From Ochotona curzoniae (Eukaryota; Chordata; Mammalia; Lagomorpha; Ochotonidae): 64,000 nt of DNA. The stretch covers positions 58,479,501 to 58,543,500 of the forward strand of contig NW_024466599.1 of NCBI RefSeq assembly GCF_017591425.1, in the 5' to 3' direction. The notes beneath the pieces were generated by a model that ran no database searches, was not told where the DNA came from, and worked only from the letters and a program-made list of their open reading frames with translations. Positions within the stretch are counted from its first letter, which is position 1. Each line of letters begins with the position of its first letter. Position numbers and translations under genes: made by a program. Positions 46,611 through 59,859 of the stretch are shown piece by piece.

Positions 46611-49100
46611 ACTTACAGACCCATACAGGTGCTTTTTTCTTACAAAATAGAATACAAAATTATGTATGGACATAGGTATAATATGCAGAGAGAAAGTTGG
46701 AAAGCAGGGCAGTAGGGAGGGTATTCAGCCACTTATCTAGCACATAATAAATCTATATATATCTAAATCTAAACCTCAGCTTACTAACTATAAATACAAC
46801 CTCCTACCACCTCCCCTAGCTTACTCTGTTTACCATTTACAAAGGAATGATCAAGAAATTGTCAATGAAGTTTTCATTTAACCGACATTTCTCAATTTTC
46901 CTGCTCATTGAGTAAATAAGTACAGCAGTGCATTAGAAGTGCTTTCATTAAAAAATAACTCTAAAAAGTCAATCATCTTACAGTGAAAACAATTTCCAGA
47001 TTGTTAAGTATGAAGTTGGATGATGAGATAATTTTATAACTGTCCTTTAAAAGTGAGAGGATTGAAGACAAGGTGGGTTATCCCTGAGGCATGTCTTCAC
47101 ATACACACATGGCTTGAATGGTCATGGTGACATGAAAGGTGAGGTTCTCCTCAGGAGTATCTGGTACCACCCGGTTTCTCTTTAAGGCATTTATCCTGGG
47201 TTAGATCAAAATCAGAACTCCTTCACTTGCCTCAACTTACACTGGACTTTGACTGCTCTCTTCTGTGTTTCTCCAACCTTGACACTTGAACTAAGGACAG
47301 ACAATAGATGTCTACAGACGTTGCTCATGGACTTGCCTAGCTCATAAAAGTGGTACTGAACTTCACATCATGAGCAAAGGACAAATCCCTAAAAATACTC
47401 ACCGTGATACTACTTTGGGAAATGTATCTCACATCTTCTTGTCTTCATGACAGATTGATGATTTTAAACAAATTCACTATCTTTCTGAAAACCTAGGTTA
47501 AATCTTGTTTCTACCTTGAAGTCCTGAATGATTTCTCACATTTGTGCACTAACCCCTCTGGCCTTTGGAACTATAAATTATACTACTGTAACAAGGACAG
47601 TAGGATTAATAAGAAAACAAGGATAAATGAAGTCATAGATGTTACAGGGAGAAGAAATGTTTTTTTCCTGGATTATTATTCTGAGGGTCAAGTGATAAAT
47701 GCACCTGGAATGCATTAAAAATATAAATGAATATACTGGGAAAATCAGAGATGGGGTAGATTGTTCAAGACTAGACTTACAGATAATCTGAAAAGTTAAT
47801 ATGGTGAGGAGGAGTTACAGGAGGGCACACACATCTGAGGAGATGACTGGAGTTGGGAATAGTACTATCTTTGAGCTGCACACATCAGAGATACAGATTG
47901 TATCTGGGCAGATGCAAAGGACTGGTACTGGAACCATGTACGTTCTCAATCCTGGTTTGAATTCAGATGACTTCATGCATTGTGTAAGACATCCTAACAC
48001 AAAATCCATTCAATCTACATCATTAACAATTATCTCATATGGAAACTTTATTCATCTTTGTATAATATCTGCTCAGTTCATTGAGGCCATTGCATATATA
48101 TATTGGGGTTATTTCAGTTTCTCCTGAGACTTTGATTCAAGCAGAAATACATTTACACATAAATGCATTTACAATGTACATAATTATATATGTACACACA
48201 CACATACACTCACACACTTTCACAATAAGCAAATGACTTTTTGACAATCACTCAGATCTTGCTTAACTAACCTGGATAGGCACCTGTCTCAACTCTGGAC
48301 CTAAAGTTGTTTTTACAACAAGAATCTTTTTCCCAGCTTGAGTATGAGCACTCTTTTCAGGTCACATCCATTGTCGAATGTCATGAAAGAACTGTATCCA
48401 GAAGAGGCATTTCAAAACAGCACTATGACTGCACTCTACAAACACATACACAGGTTGAAGTAGAAGGAACCACTGTATATATATATATATATGTATATAT
48501 ATCATTATCCTGAGTTGGCTGATTTAAGTAAAAATTTATAATGTTATGTTACTTAAACTCTTCACCTACTTCATCCACTGTGAGATGACTAAAACCCTCT
48601 CCAACATTTTCATGACAATTAGTTTTTAATGTGAACCAAGATTTTTAATGCTTGGTCTCAGGAGGCCCACATACCAGCATGCCATTTCCCCTTCTGCCAG
48701 CAGGTGTCCAATGCTAATGGGTCTGCTTCACCCCTGAGAGGTGAATTCAATAGAGTAGGTCTCCAACAAGAATCTGATAATTTCTTCTGCTTTGATCATG
48801 TCCCGTGGCCTCAGGAGTCAGTTTTACTTACACTAAAGACTGTGATCCTTCCTCTCATTCTGTCTCTCTATTTCTCTTTCTGAGCAAAGTGCTTCTTATC
48901 CCATATGCCAGTCTCAGGGCATGTTTCATAAATCAAGAGGCTCACTTTCTAAAAGCTAAGGCAAGTGATTTGTCAAGAAATGTCTCATGACCCATGGGAG
49001 GCTCTGCATTGTCCCTGAGTGAGCCATCATTATGCAGAAGCTTCTCTCCCGCCTGTCTACAAATTCTCTTTCACTCTGCCTCTTAAACATCTTCATTGCT
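46611..49100. other. Unique non-coding DNA
   Basis: No gene. Short (CA)-rich (48195-48222) and (TA)n (48474-48502) repeats are present. The 108-codon plus frame at 47801-48127 has no recognisable protein feature. Confidence 0.5.
48474..48502. repeat. (TA)n microsatellite
   Basis: Alternating TA with a single G interruption (near 48493). Confidence 0.93.
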
Positions 49101-52100
49101 TCTCATCCCCTTCCCCAGCTTCATAATGAAAAGGCACAGCAGCCTGTAACAAATGCTTGTCAAGGCTCAAGGGCTTCTAATTAATTCCTTGTAATGCTAT
49201 TTCTTATATCAATTAAGTCCAGGAACGAGCTACTTCCTGTCAAGGCCAGGTCTTTGCAAATGCAAATACACAGCCAATGATTTTCTGGCCAGGAAGCAGC
49301 TAGAGGGTCATGACTGCACAAACCTGTCACGTCTCCCTGCTTACTATGTGGCCATTGTCACTTGCTCTGGGACCTCAGATAATCTTAAGAAAGTGAGACT
49401 ATGCAATCAGAAATGGAATTTTTTTCCCATTTTTTCATGGCAATGCTCTATTCCACCCCAATAACAGTGGTGGGGCCAGTGGAGGAATTCCACTAATTAT
49501 TTTCTTCCATGAAGATAAACTCACAGATGGCCATATCTAGACATCTAGATAGAAGATTCAGAGATGCACAAAACAGAAGTTAGGGACAGGCACGGAATCC
49601 AAAGAGCTGTCATCGATTGGATAAATGAGAGCACGCACTGAGGGAGAATGGTAAGGCAGGCCTAAGAAAGGGCAGGATAAGCGACAGCTGAACTTGCCAT
49701 CATGTTACTATGGTCATAGAATCTTCAAAAGATTTCTCCTCCTTTTCTGAATTCTTTGCCTAATACTCATCTCTACATTCATGTTTGCGTGTTAAAAATT
49801 CTTCCCCACAAGAAAACTGACCCGAGCTCCTAGAACTTCACAGTGTATGTGATATTCAACATCTTGCTGACTTACAGAGAATTATATAGCACCTGTTCTC
49901 CAGCTACTGACACTGACAAAGTTCACTCTGTCTCACTCCAGCTTTGATACGTCTTTGGAGAATGCAAGGCTCCTTTTGGAGTTAAGGACAACAAAGGAAG
50001 CAAGGTAAGCACTCCCACTACTCTCTACCAGCGTTCCCACTGAGAAAACACAGCAGTCTTTAGTGTACTTTGAAATTATAAATATATTTTAAATTACAAT
50101 CTATTTTACAGCAAAGTATAGATACAATTTCTTCTGCTTCTCACGACTTCTAAGTTATTGTCATTGGCACTCATCAGCCCTGCAGCCCCATACTTGGCCA
50201 TGACTTGCTTCCACTCCGCTATGAACAAGGTGAAGGATAGCTCCTGAAGAACAGAGATGTGAGCTCCAAACTTGAAAAGATGTCCTAGGATGTTTAGGAT
50301 GGTGCCAGGCTTTCTGCCCACACAGAACTGCATTGTTGTTTCCAAGGTTAGTTATTGGAACCTCTCTTTTAAGGAAATAAATGTGTTAAGCTTACCTCTA
50401 CCAACCAAACTTCTTTCATGTGTACAGATACTGGCATTTACAATATTATTTAAAAATAGTAATCGAAAATGTGAAAAAGTCACCAAGACTAAAAAAGGAG
50501 TTAATAATCTTCACAGTCTCAGTTCATTTTAAATTTTAATACAGCTAAGAGCTGGGCTTAGTATCAAACTCTATGTGCCAATGGATGTATTTATTTTTAA
50601 CAACAGATCTTATACATAATTGACTTTGGATTTTTAAACACCTTTTGTGTTAAGCAGCGTTTTATTGTACTATGGTCACACCTATTTATCTATGGTGGCT
50701 TCATCACAAAATTGCATAGTCAGGGCAGAAACATTGTGTCCTCTTTTTCCGGTTTCTACGACTCCCAGGCCCCAGTTCACCACTAGCTTGCCTGGGCCTT
50801 ATCCAGGAGTAACTTCCACCATAACTTACTCAAGTAAACTATTGGTGACAGTATCAGTCCAGGTTTCAGAATGACAGGATCCCCACTTTTCACCTTGAGC
50901 AGTCATGAAAAAAATAAAGAATCATTCTCAAGGGAAGATTTCAAGATTACAATAGAAGATAAGTTAATGAAATATTGACTAAAGCATTTTCTTTTGATAC
51001 ACTACCAAAAAGTAGGGTGGGAAAGGCAATGGTATAAAGAAAGTTGGTGCAGAAATTTAATACCTTCTGACATTTATGCTTCCTCTACATGTAATATTTC
51101 CTTTAAAGCATAATCAAACTTTTAATATCCTTTATTTGTATATGAGAATGAAAGAATAATGAAAAGGGTGATTTACTCCAAGGGGAGTGTCTTATCACTT
51201 CAACAGCAACCTTAAACACCTAAACAACCTGATGAAGTCTCATAGAAGATAACACAATATTATTTGAACACAATAATATTCTTGTTCTAATGTGCAAAAA
51301 TTGCTCTTCAAAAACAATTCACTCAAACTCTAGGTGTGCTTTGCTGTCAGTTAGCAATGCACTCAGCTCCTGAAAGGCTAGCTGTCTTAAAGTCATGGCT
51401 GATATTTGGCTGTGGAGCTATTTCTCCCAGGCTGTTCTTCAGCCTTACTGCTAATTATAATCACTCACTAAAAGATGTCCTTTCTAGCAAAATATCATAG
51501 CATTAATTCAAATGCATGTCAGTATAATTAAGGTTCAGATTTTCTATCATATCACAGATAAAGTTTGAGTAAATTTTTATTAAATTTGGAATCTATGTGT
51601 CATAAGCTAAAAGTAATTTGGAAGACTGGTGGGATGGTCACTGCGGGAGAAAGAGAGCAGTCATTCTGCAGAGCAGCTAGGACTGAGTTGAGCGAAAAAG
51701 CTTCGAATCCTCTTGGACAGTCTTCAACCGAGACTCACAGTGAAACTCCAGGGGAGAGATGCTGCTTTCCAACGAGATTGCATGTCACCTCAGCTACTAT
51801 GTGGGCGTGCACTGGCAGGCAAACCAGCAGACATTTATTTAACAAAGATTACGAATTTTCATAATATTGTCAAGGCCAGTAAGTCTTCAATATGCTAAAA
51901 AAATATTCTGTATCAATATTCACGTATACCTATCTGTCATGATTGTTACCTAATTTACCATGAAGTTTTTGAATCTAGCAGTGTGCATTCCATGAAATTT
52001 TTACCAACGCTGTTATAAAGCAGCTGAAGAGTCATTCTTTTATCTCTGATATGATGGGCAATGGCTACAAAATATTTTAGGAATAATGAAGATGAACTGA

Positions 52101-55100
52101 TCTTTCTTAGTCACTTAACATGCCAGTGAAATGAAAAAAAAAAAGCAACAAAGACTACAAAATTAGAAAAATCTAGGTTGAATTTCAGCTTGCTTTAAAC
52201 AACATTGTGTTTTCTCATCTGTGTATCATTTAAAAAATGAAGTGCAAATGAACCATTCCTGCATCAGTCAATGCTTAGGTCAAAGCATAAACAAACCCTC
52301 CAAATTCCTGAAAGACTGAAGCCCAAGGACAGTAAAAGAGGGCCGTTCCACACGTGAGTGAAGGAGGAGGGATGGTCTGTTGGGGATGCCTCCTCCACAT
52401 CTGTGCTCCACTTTGCTCCACTGCTGAGATTCCCCTGCACATGTACAAGGTAGAAAACATGCTCTCCAAACTGGCAGTCTACCCAGCTTCCCAGTTAGAG
52501 CATCTCTCAGTCTGTTTAAATGTGTCTTTACCCTGCTCTGCCATCTAGATTCCAACCCAGTTAGAGCATCGCTAACAACAATTTCGACCTCAAATTCATA
52601 ATAGAGATAATCTATTGGCTCAGCCCAGTCAGCTTCTACATCAAACACTGATTTTTGGTGCTTGGTGGGTGTGGGATTTTATTGGTACACAGAAGTGGAA
52701 GACTAAAAGGTTGGCTGAGTTTTGAGAATATATCTTGAGTAGAGCTTACAAAGCATCCCTGAAATTCTGTTTTCTTCATCTTGATCATTATAATAAAAAA
52801 GTAGTTACAATCATTCCAAGTTTTGTAACTATATATGACACTATCCAGAAGTAAACAGACAATGCTACTACATGTAGCTTCCTCCTAAGAAAGAAATCTT
52901 CCAGAAAGTGCCCCAGATTTTGCCTTCTGTGTATGCTTTTATAAATGGAAAATGGCACTTATTCATGAGTTGTTCCCTGTGGTCAGAAACTCAAGAATAA
53001 TACCAACAGATTGGATTACACACTTGGATTCACAGACCAAGACAGCAACAGGAAAGTATGGAAATCGATGATGTGAAAACATAGTACTGTAGTACTGTCC
53101 ATTATTGTGATGTTATTATTTGTAATAAGACATGTTTTTGGTCTTTTCCCAACTCCTGTCATACAGCTAAAATATTTGGAATCTAGGAGCATTAAAGGTA
53201 AAAAGGGTTTTTTTTTCCTGTTTGCTGATATATTTATAACAGTTCTGTTTCAACCACATCAGAGTTTATTTTAATGAGGTGACTTTATGTGGAAAGGGAT
53301 TCCAAATTTAGAACTATGGGACAAAGAAGGATAAAGGCAGACATGGGAAAAATTGAGGCAGAGGAAAGCATGGCTACTGTATATGAGTGTATAGCTTGGG
53401 CATAATTCCAGGGAGATAGTTCCACTAAGAGTTCACGTAAACAGTGTCTGACTGAAGGGGATCTAGCAAGATGGACAAAAACAATAAGCAAATACCCAAT
53501 AAGTTGTCACCTGTGCCAATGTATTCTTGACAAATATGCCCAAATATCAGCTTTCCAGGTTCAGAGCTCCTGTGTAACCTTGAACTCTTGCTAAATTATC
53601 TCAAGATTTAGCCATCATTGATACAGGCCTCCAACCCATCAAAAACGCTGTATTTGAATCATACCTTTTGTCATGAAGTCACAGTTATGTATTTACCTAA
53701 TTAAAAATAGATTCAAATCACAGACTCATCAAGAGAGATCAACAGTCGCTGTCCAAGTGACAAGTTTCCCTTTAACCCTAGCAAGGCAGTCTCATTCCAT
53801 AAAGCATGTAGTCCCATTAGCTGAAGTCACAAAGGTCATTGTACAGATGGATATTTTGATGGCTACTTGATAATAAATGAGGAAAAACATTATTAAGCTT
53901 TTGAAGGACCCACTGTTGCAGATAATGAACTAAAAGTGCAATTCAGGAAACTTTGATGTATAGGAAAAGAATAATGCTGCATGCTTTCTAACTTGAGATT
54001 AAGAACGATTCTTAGTATGTAATTACCTTTTTGTCATTGTTATAGTGATCACCTAAAAACAACATGAATCCACCATCAGATAAACACTAATGGTATATTC
54101 AAAGGAGACTGAAATTGATTTCTGTCCTAGCTTGGCCTACATTAACAAATTTTATTTATGTAGGATCCCATTGCTTTGACTCAAGACTAAAAGGGATACA
54201 AAAAAACTATTTTAATAAAAATCTAGTTCTGCAGGGGAAAAAAGCATCATCTTCTCAGATTTATGGCTCAGTTAGTGGGAGAATAAGACTGACAGAGTCA
54301 TTATATGTTCTTCTATATACATGGTTATTTTCATTGAAGTTACTGTAGGATATTTTTCTACCATACCAATGGAGATTTTTTTCCAAAAAAAATTAAAAAT
54401 AGGGAATTGCTGCTATAAAACATATATATCACAAAGGAATCATATTCTGCATTTTTCTTAAACCATTTACCATAAAACTTTCATTTTTTATAGCCAACTC
54501 AGTGCTGATTTCATGATTTGCAGCCAGAAACAACTGATTTCACAGCATCAGTCAGTCATAAATCTTAAGAACCTAAGTTCCAAATCCCAATGCAGTGCCC
54601 AAAGACACAAATGAGATTTCTGCCTAGAAAGTGTGACTTGTGTTTCCAATTTTGATTAAAACGAACAAAGTTAAGAAAATGGTGTCCTGTCCTCCTTTGT
54701 CACCATATAGGAAAATGTGCTCATTCCCCCATCCCCCCCAAAATAACTCCTAGCCAGAACAAAGCTCTGGAAGTGTGCCTGCTGACAGCTGTCACCTGGA
54801 GACAGTGATACTGGTTCCTAAGGAGGTAGTCTTGTTCTCCACGGCACCTGCTAGGCTATGTGTAGAAACAAATGTTGAGTTTATTGTGCAGCTTCCTTCA
54901 AGAAAGATACCAGGATACTGGAACTGGATCCACAGGATAGTGATTAGGACAGTGAGGAATGTGGCACTCTGATACAAGCAGGATGACTGAATTATTATAC
55001 ACTATCTGGATAGGGCTAGGGCTAGGGTCAGGTAAGAATGATCTTGCCATTGAACAAGTCTCACATTAAAAAAAAATCAGTTTTTTTATGGCACCTAGAT

Positions 55101-55612
55101 GGGGCAGAAAAATAGAAATAAGCTTTATAATAGAAGGTGTGATCAACTGACTAAGAGGCTTTAACAATCTAGGAACTAGAGATAAGTCACTGGTAGTATT
55201 TGTGAAAGCAGATGTGTGGAACTGAATTGAGTGAGGCCTGATGCGAGTGTGTTCCTGGTGAAGAGATAAAGCCATATGCAGGCAATGTCATTGCTAGCTT
55301 TTCTAGCTCTTAAAACTCAGCGGAATGTCTTGCCTCAAGATGGAACACTAATACACCATCCATTATTGAAGACGGTGGGCTGGCTACGATGCAGATGTGT
55401 TTGGCACACACTGAGCATCTCTGTGTCAGAAAGCAGTTGGATTGCCCTGCTTCTGTGTTCTTTGTAATAGAAGCAATGTTCTAATCTCTAGAAACACAAA
55501 GACATAAGCAAGGTTTAAAGGTAAGAAAACTAGGACATGCCATAGGATATGAGAGAGCCCTAGGTGCCTATTATTGGCTCGGAACTGGCACTGCTGGATG
55601 CCCTGCTTCTTT
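49101..55612. other. Long single-copy non-coding stretch
   Basis: About 6.5 kb without a confident SINE or LINE, unusual against the rest of the window. No gene is recognised. Points of note are an octamer-type TTTGCAAATGCAAAT (49253-49267), an open minus-strand frame at 50106-50345, a repeat-poor segment 51340-51540, and a 15-bp direct repeat at 52490-52504 / 52556-52570. Confidence 0.5.
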
Positions 55613-55740
55613 TTTTTTTTCTCTTTTTAAAAAAGATTATTTTATTTGAAAGGTGTATTGACAGAAAGAGAAGGAAAGGCAGAGGTAGAAAGCCTTTAGT
55701 ATGTTGGTTCACTTCTGAAATGGTCGCACTCCATCCTTTA
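55613..55740 (-). mobile_element. Truncated CSINE 3' end, antisense
   Basis: A poly-T start (55609-55620), 'aaaaaagattattttatttgaaagg', a purine-rich zone and 'ttggttcacttctgaaatggtcgca' identify the SINE 3' quarter. The element breaks off at about 55740. Confidence 0.8.
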
Positions 55741-56870
55741 TCTTCCTAGATCTCGACTTTCTGGTGTTTTCTTTATCATCTGGATTGACTAAGTACAACT
55801 TACCCCTTACCTGCCCCACCCAATTCCTCTGTTTCCTCACATTTCACAAATAAAACTCAAAGAAAACCTGTGATGGCTGAGGAAGACTGATGTCAAAACA
55901 ATTCTTCCAGAGTGTTTGAAATGTGAAATTTGAAAATTCAATGGATAGATAGTAACATTGTTATGATAGTCATCTTAAATATCACATTTGTCTAAGAGAA
56001 AGAGAGAGAAAGAGAGAGAGAGGCATAACAATATGATAAAGACAATCTCCAGGATTTTTCTCAAATACTATCTCTTTTAAAGCAATATGAATTTACCAAA
56101 AGAGCTTAGGAAGATTCAGTAGGCAGTCTATATATAGAAACATAAATGTTATCTTTAATAAAATTCAGTACCTGTTAATTTATTAAACAACCATAACAAC
56201 AAAAACCAGCAACATAAGACTCTGGATACATCTGTATGGATCTACTATATAAACAGATGATCCTTGTCTGACAAAAGTTTGGCATATAATTTTTCAGTTT
56301 TACAATGGTGCCAGAGTGAAACACATTCAGGAGAAATGACTTTGAATTTGAATTTTTTTTTCCCCCTGAGGCTAGTGATACAGAGTAATCCTTCTTTTTC
56401 ACTTTCAGTATTGTATTCTATAAAGTACATGAGACATTCACCACCTCTTCTTTATAAAACAGATTTAGTTTTAGGTGAGTTTGCCAAACAGGAGCCTAAT
56501 GTATTCGCTCTGAGCACATTCATGGTAGGGTAAAATTAAATTCTGATGCTTAGTAGGGGATGCTTACTGATGCTTAAATTTCCTATTTATAAGATTTTAA
56601 ACTTACAATGGATCTATCAGGAAGTAACACCACCATTAAATTAGTAGGGATGGCATCTGTGAATCTAAAGGTGTCACAATGTCACTTGCTTTGAGATTAT
56701 AACCATACAGATTCAGGCATAAAATGCCCCTGCCTGTTGGAGATTATGAGCTTTATTCACTAAGAGAAGGTATACACTCCAGATTTTTCCTCACATCCAA
56801 ATCTAACAGGTAGGTTTACCCTCCAACTGAATAGTTTTCCAGCTGTCACAGTCAAGTGAAGCATTAGCCA
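55741..56870. other. Unique non-coding DNA
   Basis: No gene. A (GA)n-like tract occurs at 55994-56022. Open frames are under 90 codons and unrecognised. Confidence 0.5.
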
Positions 56871-56872
56871 GA

Positions 56873-57003
56873 GTCTGGACAGGGGTTTTGGAAGAACAGA
56901 GTTCAAATTCTAACTCTGCCAGTTAATTGAACCATTTCAGACAAGTCTATTGAATTCCCTAAGGTCTTAAATTGCTTCATCCTGTACTTTAGTTTCTGGG
57001 TCT
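56873..57003 (+). mobile_element. MIR fragment, sense
   Basis: The order 'cagagttcaaattctaactctgccagttaatt...gacaagtc...ttgaattccctaaggtcttaaattgcttcatc' follows the MIR consensus from just inside the tRNA-like head through the CORE. Confidence 0.75.
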
Positions 57004-57235
57004 CTAAAAGTAAGATTCAAGACTTGCTTTTGTCTTTGTATTTAGGAGTAAGATTTGTAACTATAACACAGAAAATGAATTTAATATTAAGGAAGCTTGG
57101 TATATTCTTGCCATAGCACATAATGCAGGTGAATGATACAGATATAACGGAAAGCAAATGTAGTGGGATCATTATAAGGAATACTTCATTTACTTCTTGT
57201 AAGTAGAATCTGGGACATCAGAGGCAAGAAATTGA

Positions 57236-57400
57236 TTTTATTTATTTATCCATTTTTCATTATTTTCCATGATATCATTCAATAGGTATAGGAGTTCCAC
57301 CCCCCTTTCTATCCTCTTTCCCTTCCGTACCTTCCCCTCCCTCCATTGCTTCCATATTTTTATAGCAGTATAATCCTCCAGCAACAGTTACATTCTGCTA
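57236..57400 (-). mobile_element. L1 3' end, antisense (short)
   Basis: On the plus strand a T/A-rich start is followed by 'catgatatcattcaataggtataggagttccaccccccttt' and a C/T-rich tract. This is the complement of a lagomorph-type L1 3' terminus (G-rich tract then A-tail), as at 12973-13080. Right border uncertain. Confidence 0.5.
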
Positions 57401-59855
57401 GCCATGTGCAATAAATTAATTTTAAAACCAGGAAAAATCAGATCATTGTATAGATCAAGGCTATATAATGAGACACCTGTGCTAATTTTCTTGCCTGGCT
57501 TTTTGTCATTAGTGCATTTTCCTGCTTCCTATTTTACCTTATACTCATATTGCCCAACATATAAATGCCCCCGGGTTTTGATCTGGGCAAAGAATATGGC
57601 TACTGGTTAGCTCTCTATAATCCTATGGTGAAAGAGATTGGCTGAGCAACAATGGTGAGGTAAAGTGAAGCCCTGTAGGAATCTGAACGCTGCAGGAAGT
57701 TAGCATTCCTAAACGCAGCACTTTATTATAAGGCAATACAAAAATTTATATAGAAAACACACTTTCAATTTAAAGCGTACAACTAGAGGTGATTAAATCT
57801 GCATAATTAAATTCTTAAAATTAAAAACCTATAAAAAGCATTCTAGCAAAAGCATCTGTCTCACACACATTTTGACCATTAATCTGAATGTTCTTTAGCT
57901 GTCTGGTATAATTTCATCCTTTCCTTTATCTTTTTGATTGCTCTGGCAGTTTATGTGATATCTAGAATAAGAAGAACCAAACCAAAATAGTGTAATATTT
58001 GATCTGTTTCTTCACTCCTTCCATGAAATCTTCCATGATTTAGGGAAAGAGGCAAATAGAGATGAAAGCAAATTTCATAATGGGGAATTAGTTGTAGCAG
58101 AAAGGAGTAGTTTATGAAAGATGGATTCACACTGAGTCTCTCTTTTCTAGAACAGTCACTGGGTTGGCAAACGGTCTTTTTTTCACTTAACCAGTGCTCA
58201 TATACACTGCCTCCTCAAACTTACAGACTGGATTTATGAGATATAAAATTCCATCCTAATTTCTAAGCTGATCTGCGGTCACCAAATCAGCTCCAGCTGC
58301 ATCATCCATCTCTGGACTGCAGACCAAAGCAGATGGGGCCCCTGGAGCAAAGCAGTCCACATTTGGCCAACTCTTTTCACAGTGATGAGGCCTACACGGT
58401 GAATCCATGCTCTGAGAGGCCACCTAAGATCACAGCATTTCAAACAAAATGAAGTGCTAATAAACGAAAAGTCAGTTGGGAAAGACCATTAGAGTGAGAG
58501 AAGGAGAGCCAAGGGGAGAAAACAGCATGTTCTCATTGGTATTTGATGACAATAATAGGTAACCATAAAATAGTGGATTGTCTCTAAGTTGATTTCCCTT
58601 AGATTTTCAAGTTATGAGTTTGTTTTTATAAGCTTGAGGAGGGTACATATTTTTTCCTGCTAGGTTTACAACCAAATTGGAGTGGGTAGGAGTGGGTGGG
58701 TGTCAAGGAACTCTTTCTAAAAACAAAACAAAACAAAACAAAACACACACATATGTGAACAAGTTCCCTTTTTTACCTGAGGTTTTTTTATTTGTAGTTC
58801 TTTTGTGGAAGACTGCTGTAGACTAATGGACTTCAGAGCGATTAGCATTACTTAGATTATGATTATGTGGGGGAACTGCGGTATCATGGGGCTTTTGTCT
58901 AAGAACCACTTCTGTTAAGGGCTTGGGGAGATTTAGGGGACAAGGCCTGGATCTATGATGCCACCATACAAGGTCTGAAAAATTTCCCAAGAGAAGATTC
59001 AACCTCATACTATGGTCACATTAAATTTGACTTGGATTTTAACAGGACACATACATTTATTTTGTTTGCTTTATTTGTAATTAAAGGGACAGAAGATTAA
59101 AAATAATGCTTAACGAATCAGAGGTCAGAAGAACAAATAATAAAATTCCTGAGATACTGCTTGTATGTACCTCCTTAAGCTTTCTCGTCTCAGGACTCCA
59201 GATGTAATTCAAACACTACTTTTTGCTAATACTCTTCTCTTTAAGAGGTGTTCATCTGCTTCTATTTACAATCTGACCAGAAACTACTTTGCATGTCACC
59301 TTGTTACTTACTCTTCTCTTGATCTGTTAAGATGTTCATAATCTGTATCACTTTGAAAGTCATTAGAGAAAGGACTCTGCCCTCCAGTTCTCCTGTAGCA
59401 TTTGTAATCTACCTTGCATTTAAAATCATTTATATATACCCATGACTTTCCCTACTAAACTATGCTAACCTGCAAAGAGGATGTTTTTTTCTCACTTCTT
59501 CCTATAGAAAAATAGCTTCGTCACATTCTTGAAATTCATCCATGCTCGTACACTTCTGAGTGATGGAGGAAAGTACTTTAGCAGTCTCTTTGCACAAGGA
59601 ACTGGACAGAAATTCCTCAGTAAGAATTTAGCCTGACAGAATTTAAACTTCCTTTGTGTCCTAGTAAGAAAATCCTAGTCATTTAAAGAGAACAGTAGCT
59701 CAGCACTTAGAGAGCTGTCAAAGCTAATAAACTTGAATCCAAGTTTATGGCTTCAGCAGGCTCTCATAGCAACAGAACGAGATGCTCTTGTTAACAAACC
59801 TTATGCTCCTGATGTTTAGATACTCATAGAAAATGGGTAACTCTACAGTGAAACA
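57401..59855. other. Unique non-coding DNA
   Basis: No gene. A short (AAAAC)n pentamer array (58718-58746) is followed by CA. The rest is AT-rich single-copy sequence. Confidence 0.5.
58718..58746 (+). repeat. (AAAAC)n short tandem repeat
   Basis: About five AAAAC units running into (CA)n. Confidence 0.9.
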
Positions 59856-59859
59856 ATTT

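Noticed and set aside
52280..52648. 122-codon minus-strand frame
   Set aside because: The composition looks mixed, but it contains the 15-bp direct repeat and has no recognisable family; not supported as a gene.
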